From the NCBI GenBank assembly GCA_016808115.1, contig JAEQBH010000664.1, forward strand, positions 434,001 to 498,000: a stretch of DNA of 64,000 bases, read 5' to 3'. The notes beneath the pieces were generated by a model. It was given only the letters and a program-made list of their open reading frames with translations, was not told the DNA's origin and did no database searches. Positions 33,386-44,939 of this stretch are shown piece after piece; the first letter of the stretch is position 1; each line of letters begins with the position of its first letter. The position numbers and the translations under genes were made by a program. Source of the stretch: Tetrastigma voinierianum (taxonomy: Eukaryota > Streptophyta > Magnoliopsida > Vitales > Vitaceae).

Positions 33386-34907
33386 TGATTAGTGCCCAAA
33401 AAGTGCTGTTTTGAGCCCTATTCAAGATAGGTTTTGAGTGCTTTTGGGCACCTAATCATATCAATTAAGCCAATTGATGTGTTGGTCCCTGCTAGTACCA
33501 CGATGCCATTTCGAGTTGTTTTGGTGATTTTGCGAGGTCTTTGTGTACCTCGACCATTATCATTCAAGTTTGATGACAAGTTGTGTCTTTGAATGCGGAG
33601 GATTTAATGTTTTCAAGCATAAAATGAAGGAATATAGGCTAGATTTTGAAGGAAGGAGGATGCAATGGGGATGCAATTAGCAAAGGCCCCAGACGCGATG
33701 TAAACGGAATTTTAAGCTAGGATTGCGAGAAAATTTCGCTAGAGATGCGAAAATTTCACAATCATAGCGAAAATTTATCAATCCTATTGAGGAAAATAAT
33801 TTTAAGCTAGGCTAGCAAAATTTCGCTAGCTAGCGAAATTTACTATGCTTAGCGAAAATTCCCAATTTAACTATCTCACACAAATTTAGCTAGGCTAGCG
33901 AAATTTTCACTATCTTCTTGAAATTCCATGCATAAGCCCCAGTGCCTGTTTTGGTATTTTTGGTTCTAAACAACCATGTTTTGATGTATTACCATTTTGA
34001 CCTTATGTAATTTCATATTTTAGGCATTTTAGTATTTTCACACTGGGTTGTACTATATAAAAGCCCCCACAAACTTGCAACCTAAGCAACTTTTCATTCA
34101 CGGTAAATCCCACCTTTGACTTTTCATTTTAGGTTCTGAGTTTATCTCTTCTCTCTCTTCTTTCTCTCATTTCTCGGCACCAAACATACCCCTTGGATGA
34201 CAACTCAAGGGATGTTTAATAAGCCTTTCATGAAGACGAGAGTCCTTTGGTGGAGGTTTTGGAGGTAGGATTTTCATGCCCTCTCATTCATCCTGCTTGC
34301 ATTTATGAGCCATTTAAGCTCCCTGCATCTCACTCTGGGTTAAAACCTCAAGATTCGACCCTAGCCAGTAATGTATTTGGCAAGCTTTGTGGTTACGATT
34401 GGATGCTTAATCTTTGATCTCTTGTCATCCCTTAGTTGTCTCCTATTAGTTGCCGTAGGTTGCCTCTTTGAGGTCATATGCACACTGTTAGGGACTTGAA
34501 TGCCCATTGAATGCCATATCTCATGAGGGAGTAATTTAGGGTTTAGATTTTGAGTGCCCCAAATCTGAGTCCGGTTTGAAGCGACTATAGTCATTATCCC
34601 CAACAGAAATATTCGAGGGCATGAATACACATAAAAAATCCAATCAATGACCCAAGACTTCAAAGGAGTCTTCTTTTCTAAATTTTCCTTTGAAATTTAT
34701 ATGGGTTACAACTATCGACCACTTTGTTTTTTGAACAAAACCCCAAAATCAAGAAATACCATTTTCAACTCAAGCGCATTTCTCATTTCACGAAGAAAAC
34801 CCATCCACGTAATTTAGACCCTAGACCACTATATTGGTAACGACTACGGCGGTAGGAGAACTTAGGTATAAGTTTGTGATGGGATCACCTCTTTGTGGCA
34901 CGAATCA
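33386..34907 (+). repeat. 3' LTR of E2
   Basis: TGATTAGTGCCC to CGAATCA. It aligns with 27882-29398. GCGAAA cluster at 33700-33930, TATA at 34053-34061. Confidence 0.93.
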
Positions 34908-34912
34908 TTATC

Positions 34913-35935
34913 TTTATATGATAACATGATATATTTTGCATGTTGTGTTGCCTTCATGGTGCACCAACATGGCCTTTTGACCAATGTGAATAGCGGAGTT
35001 ATTATATTTGTTTTTTACAAAGGGTTGTAATTATGCATCTGGCTTGCATGCCGTTTTGTTTTATTGTAATTTTTATTTTACTATTAGTAGTATTTATTTA
35101 ATTGTTGTAATAAAACAAGAGACAATGCAAGCCATTTGAAGTCGTGCAATCCAACCATGATGATGGAGGAGCTAGGTGTCTATGCGCAAGTTGGTGGTCA
35201 AATCAACATCATGGAGCTGCTTATTACTACCTAGGAATGACTGTTGATCTTCATATTGGCTTATGGAGATCAATCTAGATTAAGGCCATACTGTGACACG
35301 TTTATTATATGCATTATGAGATGCTATGTATGATGTTATATGAGTATGTGATACTAGATGTATGATAAGTTCTGTTAATTGAAAAGTAAAATCAATCAAG
35401 ATCCCTCACATAAAATTTAAAGTTAACATGCCATCCATATTTAAACACTTTTGACCTTTTATCACCTTAATGCTCGGTTCTACCAAAGTAGAAGTACATT
35501 GGAATTCGTCAATGAGATTAAGATAGTAATGAATTGCTACCCTTATGTTTAAAAATGGTTTAACTTTATTAGGTTATCAAAGCGGTTTGGGCCTAATGGC
35601 ATTATATGGGATTTAAACATGCGGGACATATGATAATCAAAATCCCATAAATATCTAGGATTGCATGAGATGTAATTGAGTAGGTTACCTACCTAAATAA
35701 CTTAATTTTAAATTATCATGCCAAAGTTGACTTAAAGTTGTGTAAAAATATGGATTTTAGCTCACTAGATTAATATGATTGCTACTTGAGGGTTGTTAAT
35801 TTAGTGAGAATCTTTCATAATCAAAATACTTATCGAACTTTGCATTCATTGTAGATGGCCAAACAATAACAACAATTCTACTATTGCGCTGCGATCGGTC
35901 CTTGAGAAGGATAAACTACTTTGGGACTAACTTCC
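34913..35935 (+). other. C1 leader, second part
   Basis: AT-rich untranslated DNA of C1 continues from 27881 and runs to gag. No gene recognised. Confidence 0.6.
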
Positions 35936-36640
35936 TTGGTGGTTTTTGAAATTTGAGAATTGTTCTCAAACAAGAAGAGCTTTATGTGTCCTAGATGAAC
36001 CTCTCCCTGAAGAACCAACTAATAATGTTCCTAGAGCTGAAAAGAATGCTTATGAGAAGCATTATAATGACTCTATTGATGTTGCATGCTTGATGCTAGC
36101 TACCATGAGTTCTGAACTTCAGAAGGATCTGGAAAATATGGAAGCTTATGATATGATCTTCAATCTTAAGGAAATGTTCAGCAACAAGCAAGGCAGAAAA
36201 GGTATGAGACTACCAAGGCCTTTGTATTCTTCTGAGATGGCTGAGTGCTTCGAGTTAGTGCTCATGTTCTAAAATGAAAGGATATATTGAGCACCTTGAT
36301 AGGCTTGGTTCCATTGATCCAAGAGTTGGCAGTGATTTGATCTGAATCCACTTCACGGCTTGATTATGGCCAATTTGGCCATGAACTATAACAAGATGAA
36401 ATGGACAAATCTATCTGCGAGGCTACATCACGATGCTTAAAATCGCTGAGCAGAATATTAAATCAAGCAGCCCAAGCATTCACGATGGTTCAAAATGGAA
36501 GGGCTTCAAGTAAGGAGCAAGGAGCAGGAGCAAGGAGCAAGAGGCAAGGGGTAAGGGTAAGGGCAAGGAAAGTCCAATGCTCAACCCAAACCAAACTTGA
36601 ACCCAAGGCTAAGGCCCCAAAGGAGAGGTGTTTGTTTCTT
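35936..36640 (+). pseudogene. C1 gag (Ty1/copia) remnant
   Basis: The frame 35946-36272 (108 aa) holds the copia gag core: VLDEPLPEEPTNN, AYEKHYNDSIDVACLMLATM, SELQKDLENMEAYDMIFNL. The following part in other frames has ...MKGYIEHLDRLG, a DLI box and MNYNKMKWTNLSA near 36300-36420, then LKSLSRILNQA (usual form LRTAEQNI). The C-terminus (36500-36600) is a basic Lys/Arg/Gly-rich tract built on AAGGAGCAA-like DNA repeats. Broken by several frameshifts. It would form the cytoplasmic particle. Confidence 0.87.
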
Positions 36641-36690
36641 TTGCAATAGAACTAGTCATTGGAAGAGCGCAAAAATTTAGCTGTTAAAAG
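36625..36690 (+). pseudogene. C1 CCHC zinc knuckle
   Basis: One frame reads GVCFFCNRTSHWKSAK at the gag end. It keeps C-x2-C-x4-H; the final cysteine is lost to an indel. It would bind RNA. Confidence 0.7.
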
Positions 36691-36769
36691 GAAAAAAGAA
36701 AGAAGAAATCAAAGGAACGTGGTGAACTAGTTCTTAATTATTTATGTTATACAGATTAATTTTCTCCTT

Positions 36770-36960
36770 CTAGTTCTGGGTATTAGATACTGGATGTGGA
36801 TCTCACATTTGTACAAATGTGCAGGGCCAAAAGGACTGAACAGGCGAAGGGTGAAGTTGATCCTCACGAGTAGGCAATGGAGAAAAAGTTATTTGCTTTA
36901 GGCGTAGGAGTTATGAACTTACTTTGCCCGAGTGGGCTTTGTTAGTTTTGGACAATTGCT
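36770..36960 (+). pseudogene. C1 aspartic protease remnant
   Basis: The active site WVLDTGCGSHICTNVQG is intact, with D-T-G codons at 36786-36794. The next part is frameshifted, with VMNLLCPSGLC near 36910. A short copia retropepsin lies upstream of INT, as expected. Inactive because later strands are broken. Confidence 0.82.
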
Positions 36961-36963
36961 ATT

Positions 36964-37930
36964 ATGTTCCTACAATATGTAGGAATATTATTTCAGTTTC
37001 TTGTTTGGATAATGATGTTTTTTTTTTTTATTATTATTAAGAATAATAATTGCTCCATTTTTCATAAAGACATGTTCTATGCAAATGCCTATTTACAGGA
37101 TGGTCTTTATGTTATGAACCTTCAAAAATCCAACAATTCTCATGTTTATAACATAACTACTAAGAAACTTAAGTCAAATGATTTAAATTCAACCTATCTT
37201 TGGCATTGTCGCCTTTGCCATATAAATGAAACATCTGAAACTCAATCAAGTTGGACTTTTAGAATTCCATTTGATTTTGAATCATATGATACATGTGAAT
37301 CTTGTCTATTAGGTAAGATGACAAAGGATCCCTTTACTAGACACAATGAAAGGGCCAATGAATTATTGGATCTCATACATACAGATGTATGTGGACCATT
37401 AAGTTCAGATGCTAGAGGAGGTTATAAGTACTTCATTACATTTATTGATGACTTGGCCGGATATGGTTATGTCTACTTGATGAGACATAAATGCGAATCA
37501 TTGAAATGTTCAAATATTTTCAATATGAAATTACAAAACCAACAGCAAGACAATCAAGGCACTTTGATTTTGATCGAAGGTGGAGAAATATTTGAGCCAA
37601 GAGGTGATGACCATCTTAGAACTTGTGGAATCATTTTACAATTGACTCCCCCTAGAACACCGCAATGGAATGAGTGCGATACGAGAGGAGAATCAAACTT
37701 TATTAGATATGGTTCGATCTATGATGAGTCAACAGATCTTCCCATTTACCTTTTGGGGTTATGCACTTGACTTGATTGTGTTCACACTAAGTCGGGTTCC
37801 ATCCAAAGCGAGTTTAGAAAAGACACCATGTGAGATGTGGACTAGTAAAGGCCCAGGTTGTCTTTCTTAAGATTTGGGGTTGTGAGGCTTATGTAAAAAC
37901 GTCATGTTTCAAATAGGTAGAACCCAAAGT
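36964..37930 (+). pseudogene. C1 integrase (Ty1/copia), longest open frame in the window
   Basis: The frame 36964-37770 (268 aa) shows LWHCRLCHINET with the HH part of the zinc finger and CESCLLGKM with the CC part. The core starts at LIHTDVCGPLSS (first Asp), continues FITFIDDLAGYGYVYLM, and after a local frame disturbance GIILQLTPPRTPQWN. The downstream frame 37670-37870 gives LLDMVRSMMSQ, FWGYALDLIVFTLSRVPSK and TPCEMWTSK. The second Asp/Glu block (DRGGEY-type) lies near 37560-37590 and is damaged. This is a classic copia DDE integrase. Order before RT marks the element as Ty1/copia. Confidence 0.9.
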
Positions 37931-39139
37931 CTGATGTCATCTTTTGTGGGGTATCCTAAAGAGACTAAGGGATACTACTTTACAATCCATGAAAACGAAG
38001 TGTTTGTTGCTTTCAGAAGATAATGTCTTTCTAGAAAGAGAATTTATTTCTAAAGGAACCGGGTGGGACTAGATGCATTTCGAAGAAGTTCGAGAACCAT
38101 GAGATAACATTGAGCTGCTGTGGATACTTTCATAGTCAACAAACTATTGTTGTTGCTGCCTCTTCTCTTTTCAAAATTTACGTAGATACGATGGGATACG
38201 TCATGAGCGAGAGATATGGATTTCTTGTGTTGATAACCATGATGTATTGTTAGTGGATCAAAATGAACCCACTACCTATCCAAGGAATATGTTGGATCAG
38301 ACTGAGAAATGGTTAGAGGCCATGAAGTACGAGAATCCATGTATGATAATCGGGTATGGACCTTGATTGACCCACACGAGGTACAAAGACCATTGGAGTG
38401 CAAAATGGGTTTTTAAAAGAAAACTAACATGGATGGCAAGAATTGCATACTTACAAAGCAAGGCTAGTTGCAAAAGGTTTCAAACAAACTCATGGTATAG
38501 ACTATGATGGCTTTTTTCACTGTAGCTATACTTAAAATCTATAAATTCTTATTGCCATTCTTTTATGTCATGATTATGAGATTTGAAATGGATGTTAAAA
38601 CTCGTTTCTTAGTGGAAACTTACTGAGGATGTGTGCATGACACAACACAGGGTTTTGTACAATCTGGGAATTACGGTAAAGTATGTGCAACTTCAAGATC
38701 CATTTATGGTTTGAAGCATGCCTCTCGGGGTTGGAATCTTCGTTTTTGGTAGATCCCGGAGTCAAAGGGGTTTGGATTTATCAAAATGAAGATGAGCCTT
38801 GTGTTTATAAGAAGGAATTAGTGGGACTCAATTGTATTTTTGGTCTTGCTCGCATTGACATTTTACTCGTACAAGAGATGATATCCCTACCGCCGCAGAA
38901 TGTCAAGTCTTGGTTAGGAAGTGTTTCTCAATGAAAGACTTAAGCGAAGTACGCCTATATCCCTAGGGATAAAGATCTATAGAGATAGATGAAGAGGCTG
39001 ATTGGTCTAAGTCAAAGTACCATAGACAAAAATCTTGAAGCGGTTTAGTATGCAAGATTCCAAGAAAGGATACTTGCCCATGTCTCATGGTATTACTCTT
39101 AGCAAATCTCAGTGTCCTAACACTAAAGATGAGAGAGAG
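37931..39139 (+). pseudogene. C1 reverse transcriptase remnant, cut by E3
   Basis: Pieces in order include WLEAMKYEN (~38310), a CKWVFKRK-type block (~38400), SKASCKRFQT (usual YKARLVAKGFKQT), LKWMLK (usual QMDVKTAFLNG), KVCKLQ/SIYGL then NLRF, and YQNEDEPCVYKKELVG (38781-38825). The YVDD catalytic loop region reads as ARIDILL, so it is lost or shifted. The frame continues through FSMKDLSEV, GLSQSKYHRQ, and SHGITLSKSQCPNTKDERE to the E3 insertion. Codons resume at 53602. Confidence 0.87.
39135..39139. other. target-site duplication GAGAG (left) of E3
   Basis: GAGAG before the E3 edge. GAGAA follows the other edge at 53602-53606, matching at four of five bases. The host codons on both sides belong to the same C1 segment. 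Confidence 0.65.
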
Positions 39140-40667
39140 TGATTCGTGCCACGGTAGGGTGATCCGGAATCAACAAAATTTGTTTCCTATTTTCCTCCCT
39201 CTTTGCAGTAGTCAAGCTACGTAGCATAAGCGGTCTAGGGTCGAACACGGGATGGGTTTCACCCACAAATGTTCTATTATCGAAAAATGATTCAAAATGG
39301 TGAGGCTTTCATTTGGATTTTTTTATTTGCATTAAAAAGTGTGGGTGTTGTTGTCACTAGGCTAACTGAAACAGCTTAAAATGAGGTGTGAGAGGGAGAC
39401 CTTGAAGGTTTGGGTCACTAGCTTGATAAAATGAGGTTGCAATGGTGTCCTCGGGTTATTTCCTACTTTGCATTCTAGGGCAAATGACATATAGTCATAG
39501 CCAAAGCTGGATCTTTGTTTAGCTTTAAGAAAACCAACCCTTAAAATTCCCTAGTTGAACCCACGGCCTTGCGGAGCATTTAATGTTTGCCGCAGTTGAA
39601 AACCCGAGCATTTAAACTTTAATTTAGGTGGCTCGTAAAATGACATCTAAAGAATGTCGGTGTATCTACCATTAAGAATACACTAAACCCTAAGAAGCAT
39701 GACAAGTATTGACCAAAGAAACACATTAAATAGCATTAAACCTAGTTTGTGGAGAGTTGAAACACATAAATGCAGTACCTGCTCCATTTAAAGCAGAGGA
39801 ACACCTGCAGGATCCCATTAACCAACCTAGCAACCCTCCTCTTCAAGGTTTTGAGGCTTAGCCAAACATCCTTTGAGTTGTCATCCTCAAGGGGTGTGTT
39901 TGGCAGCCGAGAAAATGAGAGAAAGAAGAGAGAGAAGAGAGAAAACTGTAACCTAAAATGAAAAGCTGCGTGTATTTAGTGAATGGCCAAAGTTAGGGTT
40001 ACAATTGTTATAAGGTGGCTTATATAGTCATACAAGAGATGGGAAATACCAAAAATACCAAAAATATATGATTACATTGGGGACACAATGGGAATTACAC
40101 AAAACGAGGTCGTTTGGATAAAAATTAAAAGGCAAACAATTTCGCTATGCATAGTGAATTTCAGGCATAGCGAAAATTTGAATTTTCGCTATGCACAGTA
40201 ACTTTCGCTATGATAGCGAATTTTTGCTATCATAAGCGAAGAAATATAACCATATCTTGAATTTCGCTAGGATTGAAATTTTCGCTATGGTTCTAAAGTA
40301 CAGCAATTCTTGCAAAATTTTAAGCTGTACCATAGCGAAAAATCTGTTTCTTGCATTGCTTCTGCATCAATTCGACCTCCATTTCTTCATTTCTCCTTGA
40401 CATTTCTTCAAAAATCTGAAGCGAGTGAAATTAACATGAAATTCGCATACGAACTTGGCATAAAACAGCACCAATACAAAGCCAAGCTTGAAATGATGGG
40501 CAGGACACGAAACCTCTGAAAACATCCAAAAACAAACTCAAAACAAAATCAGTAGTACTAATTGGACCTGCACATGTCAATCGGCTTAATTTATATGATT
40601 AGTACGCAAAAAGCACTCAAAACCTATCTTAAATAGGACTCAAATAGCACTTTTTGGGTACTAATCA
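39140..40667 (-). repeat. 3' LTR of E3
   Basis: On the plus strand it runs from TGATTCGTGCC to ACTAATCA. GCGAAA/TTTCGC cluster at 40140-40335, TATA-like CTTATATA at 40019-40026 (reads TATATAAG on the minus strand). Confidence 0.92.
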
Positions 40668-40680
40668 CACCCCCCAACCG
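40668..40680 (-). other. E3 polypurine tract
   Basis: CACCCCCCAACCG on the plus strand, a purine run on the element strand, directly before its 3' LTR. Confidence 0.75.
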
Positions 40681-42037
40681 ACACGTTGCTAGTCCCTTGC
40701 AATGTAAAAACAATCAAGGGTATATAGTGCTTTTGCGAAAGTGTATCTTTGTCCAAAAAGTGTGTACAAGTAAGGCCTTACCTTTAGTATGAACAATTTA
40801 GACCCTGTACAAAAACCATCATGGGAGAACAAATGCCATATATGAACAAGTTTTAGGGCAACATCGATTCCAAAGAAGTCAGCCTACACTTCTACCAAAA
40901 TCTAAGTGTTCTTAAGGTAACCCGGTTTCAGACCAATAAGTTTTGAAGTTATTCCCTCCCCCGACCAAGCTATTGCCGGGGCCTTAAAACATTGACCAAC
41001 CTAAATAGAATACAGTACACTTTTATTTCACATACTTCGATTATGTCTTAAGTTGCAATGCTAAAAAGCTTCGACTTCACCAAAGTCCGTGCTTGGGTCC
41101 ACCAATGACTCCCAGCCAATTGGGTTTAGGGCATCAAGACAAAGGATCGGCCGACCACAAACTCTTGGGGCTTCACCGGACTTGATGACTTGAGAATTAG
41201 AAAGCACCTCTGACTGGTAAGCTACACCCGTCCACGGGTGTAGCGACACTAAGTCGATGACTCTATTGGCGAAGGTTTAGGGCATCGGGCTTAAAAGGCT
41301 TTCGCCATATACCCCTCGGACCGTGTTCGAGTTTCAAGGTAAAGTGTCACGGCATTTATATCTCTTTCTCTTCTTTCTTTTTCTTTTTGCTTGTTCTTTT
41401 CTTTTTCATTTGGAAGACTTCATTTGTCTTCTTTTGTGGGTAACACAAACCTATTATGGGTCGTCAACAGATCTAAGGCCGGGTTTTGCAAAGTGAAAAG
41501 AGGTATATAACTTCACAACCCATTGATAAAAACTTATGTGCACTGTGTGTTATTAGCTAAAGGCGGATGCAAAAGGTTGAATACGTTGGAACTTCAATCG
41601 ACCAAAAACTTAATCATGCATGGAACTGTTCTAACATTAGGCAGCATACAATGCTTCAATTCTTCAACTCAAGGCAAGAGTAGAAACATAAATGCATAGG
41701 CGCAAATAGCAGCCTTAATTTTGACAAACAAATTTGGGCTATGCAGGGCATGCAGAACCAGTAAAACTAAACTCAAAAATATGAAAATTACCTCTGACTG
41801 TCCCGGCATGGGAATGAAAAAGCTAGAGGATGGAATGGTACCTCCTCCAATCCATGATTGGCGAGAGAAGGATCATCTGACCTAAGTAATTTGAGGAGTC
41901 TTTGTTGTGAAGTGGTTGAGGTTACTATAGCTGTCAACACAAAGCAAAACAAAATGCTAACTTGATTACTTGCAAAATTTTAAACAAAAGAAACTTAATC
42001 AAAATTAAGCAATTGGTAGTAACCGAGACCTGATAGG
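40681..42037 (-). other. E3 3' untranslated region
   Basis: Non-coding. It matches the E2 3' region in reverse complement at several points (ATGCATG, CGAACACGGTC, the TTTTAAGGCC segment). No gene recognised. Confidence 0.65.
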
Positions 42038-42794
42038 TGCTCCAACGACCCCGACCCGATTCGACCCGAATGGCGAGTCCGAATCGACACCCCGGGGACG
42101 CTCGGTTTTATTTCTTTATTTTGTATTTTATTTTCTGTGTATTAAATTTTTCTTTTCAAAAATGTCGCGACCGGGAATCCACGGCCCGAGCCGAATGGCG
42201 GATCACAACGGAGCCCGGTTTTACTCAGAAGGCGTTTTCATTTATCTTATCAAAACATGTTATTAATTCATTTAGTTGCGAGGCGGTTTCAGTTTAGGCA
42301 AGCCCGCAATCATTTATAATTTCAAAGCAATTCGGTAGGCCCGTAAACGATATAACGAAATACATTTACAAGAAACGTTATGCCTTTTTCCAAGATGATA
42401 CACAAAAGTCAAGTTTCGGGGTTTATCTTTTGTTTAAAACACCACTTGTTCAAAAGATGATATGCAAAATTCTGAATTATACCGCCTCACGCCGTACTTT
42501 CTCTATGACTACTGCGCTGCCACGATCTTGGACTTAACTACTCTTTTGCTTACTCTATACACCAGCATAGTTAAAACTACCTTCTAACATTTTCATGCTT
42601 AGTGGTTCTACAGATTCTATTCAATATTCAATTTAACTTCGGCAGAGTTTATCATTAAACTATACCTAATATATCAACTTATATACTCATGCTTTCAATG
42701 TACAAATCATTTCATGAATTCAAGCATTATCTGAAAAAAATATCTCGTTGCACTTTCGTCAATGTTGGCTATTTCACCTTGGTGGTAGTTCACA

Positions 42795-43150
42795 ATTTAT
42801 GGCGGATTCCGTTTGATGAATCCCGCCCTTATTATCATTCGGTAATGTGTTTATACATTTTACAATTCTATCTCCCATCATGTCGGATGCCGTTTGGTGC
42901 ATCCCGACACGTGATATCAATTAAATGCCATACGCCATCATGGCGGATGCGATTAGCGCATCCCGCCAGGAGGACATTTCTTCAATATACGCCATGACGG
43001 ATGCTGATTAGTGCATCCCGCCAAGTGGGGCATTGGATAATTTCGGGGTGCCTTAGTGACGAATGTCGTTTGGTGCATCCCGTCATGCGTTTCATTCGGT
43101 ATATCATTCAGTTTACAATTCCGACGGATTCCGTTTGATGAATCCCGTCC
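42795..43150. repeat. hairpin repeats GGCGGATGC...GCATCCCGCC
   Basis: Six units at roughly 50-80 bp spacing have the form (T)GGCGGAT-N-CCGTTTGGTG-ATCCCGCC, each with self-complementary arms. The arms co-vary: GTCGG with CCCGAC at 42882-42910, TGACGAAT with ATCCCGTCA at 43056-43086. This suggests folding, or CG decay on both arms. Confidence 0.75.
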
Positions 43151-44459
43151 TTTTTATCATTCATTTTTCATTCGGTTTTCAATTATCACATTTCATATTC
43201 CCTTTTCGTGATATATCACGCCATTCATGTACTCGATTCATGTACTCATTCATAATTAATTGGTAACTACCAAAATACTTGAATCAAGGATAGAGTCAGA
43301 GAACAAACCAATTATCGATTCCGTTTCCTTTTCGATATCAATCCTAGGTCAGGTTGTCGGCTTCACCCGCACCTAGTCAAATGCAATTTATTCACTCTTA
43401 GTGATTAAGCAAATAATCATACTAAACGAATATCGCCGAGGCAAAGCGAAGCTTTGCTGGTAGCGAATACGGGCTACGTTTTGACTTAGACTCATTCTTA
43501 TTCCTCTATGAGTCCTACTTTGCTATGAATTGGAATAATTTCAATCGGATTATCCTAACTAAAGTTATGGCATTTTCATGCCAACTAATCAATTACCGAT
43601 TACCTTTGGGGACAGTTGTATTGCTCTGTTTCCGTGGTCTTAACTTCATGTTTGACTCTAGGTCTTTGTACTCATTCAAGCTAAGGTGCTAGGGTTCTAT
43701 TCCAACTGGAATCACCCAATTCGAACACGAAACTCAAGTTAAATAGAAACAACTCGGACTACTCTATGTTCAAAGCTGGAACCAGATTTTGGCTTGCACA
43801 TGGACCCACTTTGAGTGAATATTTAGGCCACTTAGGATCAGAATTTGGCGATGCCTATTCTTTATGTTTGGTTCTCCTTGAAGTCTATTTTAATTGGCCA
43901 CTTGAATCACTCAAATCGGATAAGAAATGAGCAAGTTATGGCCAAAATACAAAAACTGGTCAGAACAGGAAAACCAGAGCAGGGTGTACCGGTACACCCA
44001 GCATTCATGTGCCGACACACTTTTGCTTATGGTGGGGGTGTAGAATTTACCTCTCACATTCATGCCGATACACCTTCCGAAATTAGGCCCAAATTTGTTT
44101 GTTTTCCCACTTTTGTTGCAATTCCTCCACAACTACCTGAGATTCATAACACCTCAAGAAACATCATGGAACCATCCAAAAACAACTCCACAACATTTGA
44201 ATTGGTGCTTTGGAACCTCAAAACACAAAACCTTAGGTGAAAATCCAAGAACACTACCTAAGGTCCACCAATTCTTTATAAAACCACATAAATGTGATGA
44301 TTCCATGGTTATTTTCCACCAATTGGGGTTTTACTCTCATAACCCCAAAAATTCAAGGTTTGTGTGATCTTTGCACACAACCCTAAACCAAGGAGCATCA
44401 ATCTCCATACCAAAGCCCTAGGGACCAAAATACAGCGATCTAAGACATACATACCTTGA

Positions 44460-44535
44460 TCTTCTTCTCCTCCTCCTCCTTCTTCTTCCTTCTCTTCCTC
44501 TTCCTTCTCTTAGCTCTCTCCTTCTCTTCCTACGT
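44460..44535. repeat. CTT/CTC microsatellite
   Basis: Pyrimidine-only run of about 60 bases (CTTCTTCTCCTCCTCCTCCT and on), inside the Tekay/Del-like LTR. Confidence 0.8.
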
Positions 44536-44939
44536 GAACCCTAGCTTTTGGGAGACCAAAATATGATTTTATTTTCTTTCCCATTATTATAATATCAACT
44601 TTCATTAATTTTACCTTCTTCCTCATCTCTTTAGTTTTGCAATTGTAACTTATTTATTATATTGTATTGCATCTCTACGTAATGATTTTCATGTTCATGT
44701 CCTATTTGCTAAATAGTGATTGTACCCTTGTTCTCATACACAAATTCAGTGTTCACTAAATTTATCATTTCATAACTTGTCAATTTAATTTTCGAAAAAC
44801 CTAAGTTTGGCTCAATTTATATCGAGTATTACATAATAAAGTATTACTTAAAAATCTGGGGTATTTTCGGGCGTTACGGAGCCACCCTTAAATATTATTG
44901 GCACATGTAGGCCTCAGCGGAGATCAAAGGAGAATTTCC

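Larger units (their letters stand above)
27882..34907 (+). mobile_element. E2: non-autonomous gag-PR LTR element (7.0 kb)
   Basis: It has two LTRs of ~1.52 kb, an exact tRNA-Asp-type PBS, gag, an aspartic protease with its active site, a 3' untranslated region of ~1.3 kb and a polypurine tract. No RT, RNase H or integrase sequence is present between PR and the 3' region. E3, with related LTRs and a related 3' region, has all of these. E2 is thus a pol-less derivative that would need enzymes supplied by relatives. It inserted into the C1 leader with a near-perfect target duplication. Confidence 0.88.
42038..44878 (-). repeat. Tekay/Del-like chromovirus solo LTR
   Basis: On the minus strand it begins GTAACGCCCGAAAATACCCC near 44878 and ends GGGTCGGGGTCGTTGGAGCA near 42038. 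These are the typical ends of Tekay/Del-type LTRs (usual start TGTAACGCCCCGAAAATA). Length is about 2.84 kb. No internal region follows on either side, so it is a solo LTR. It includes hairpin-forming repeats (42795-43150) and a CTT/CTC-rich tract (44460-44535). No clear target duplication was found. Confidence 0.7.

Noticed and set aside
44460..44535. CTT/CTC tract as an independent regulatory element
   Set aside because: It is a simple microsatellite inside a solo LTR, with no sign of separate function.
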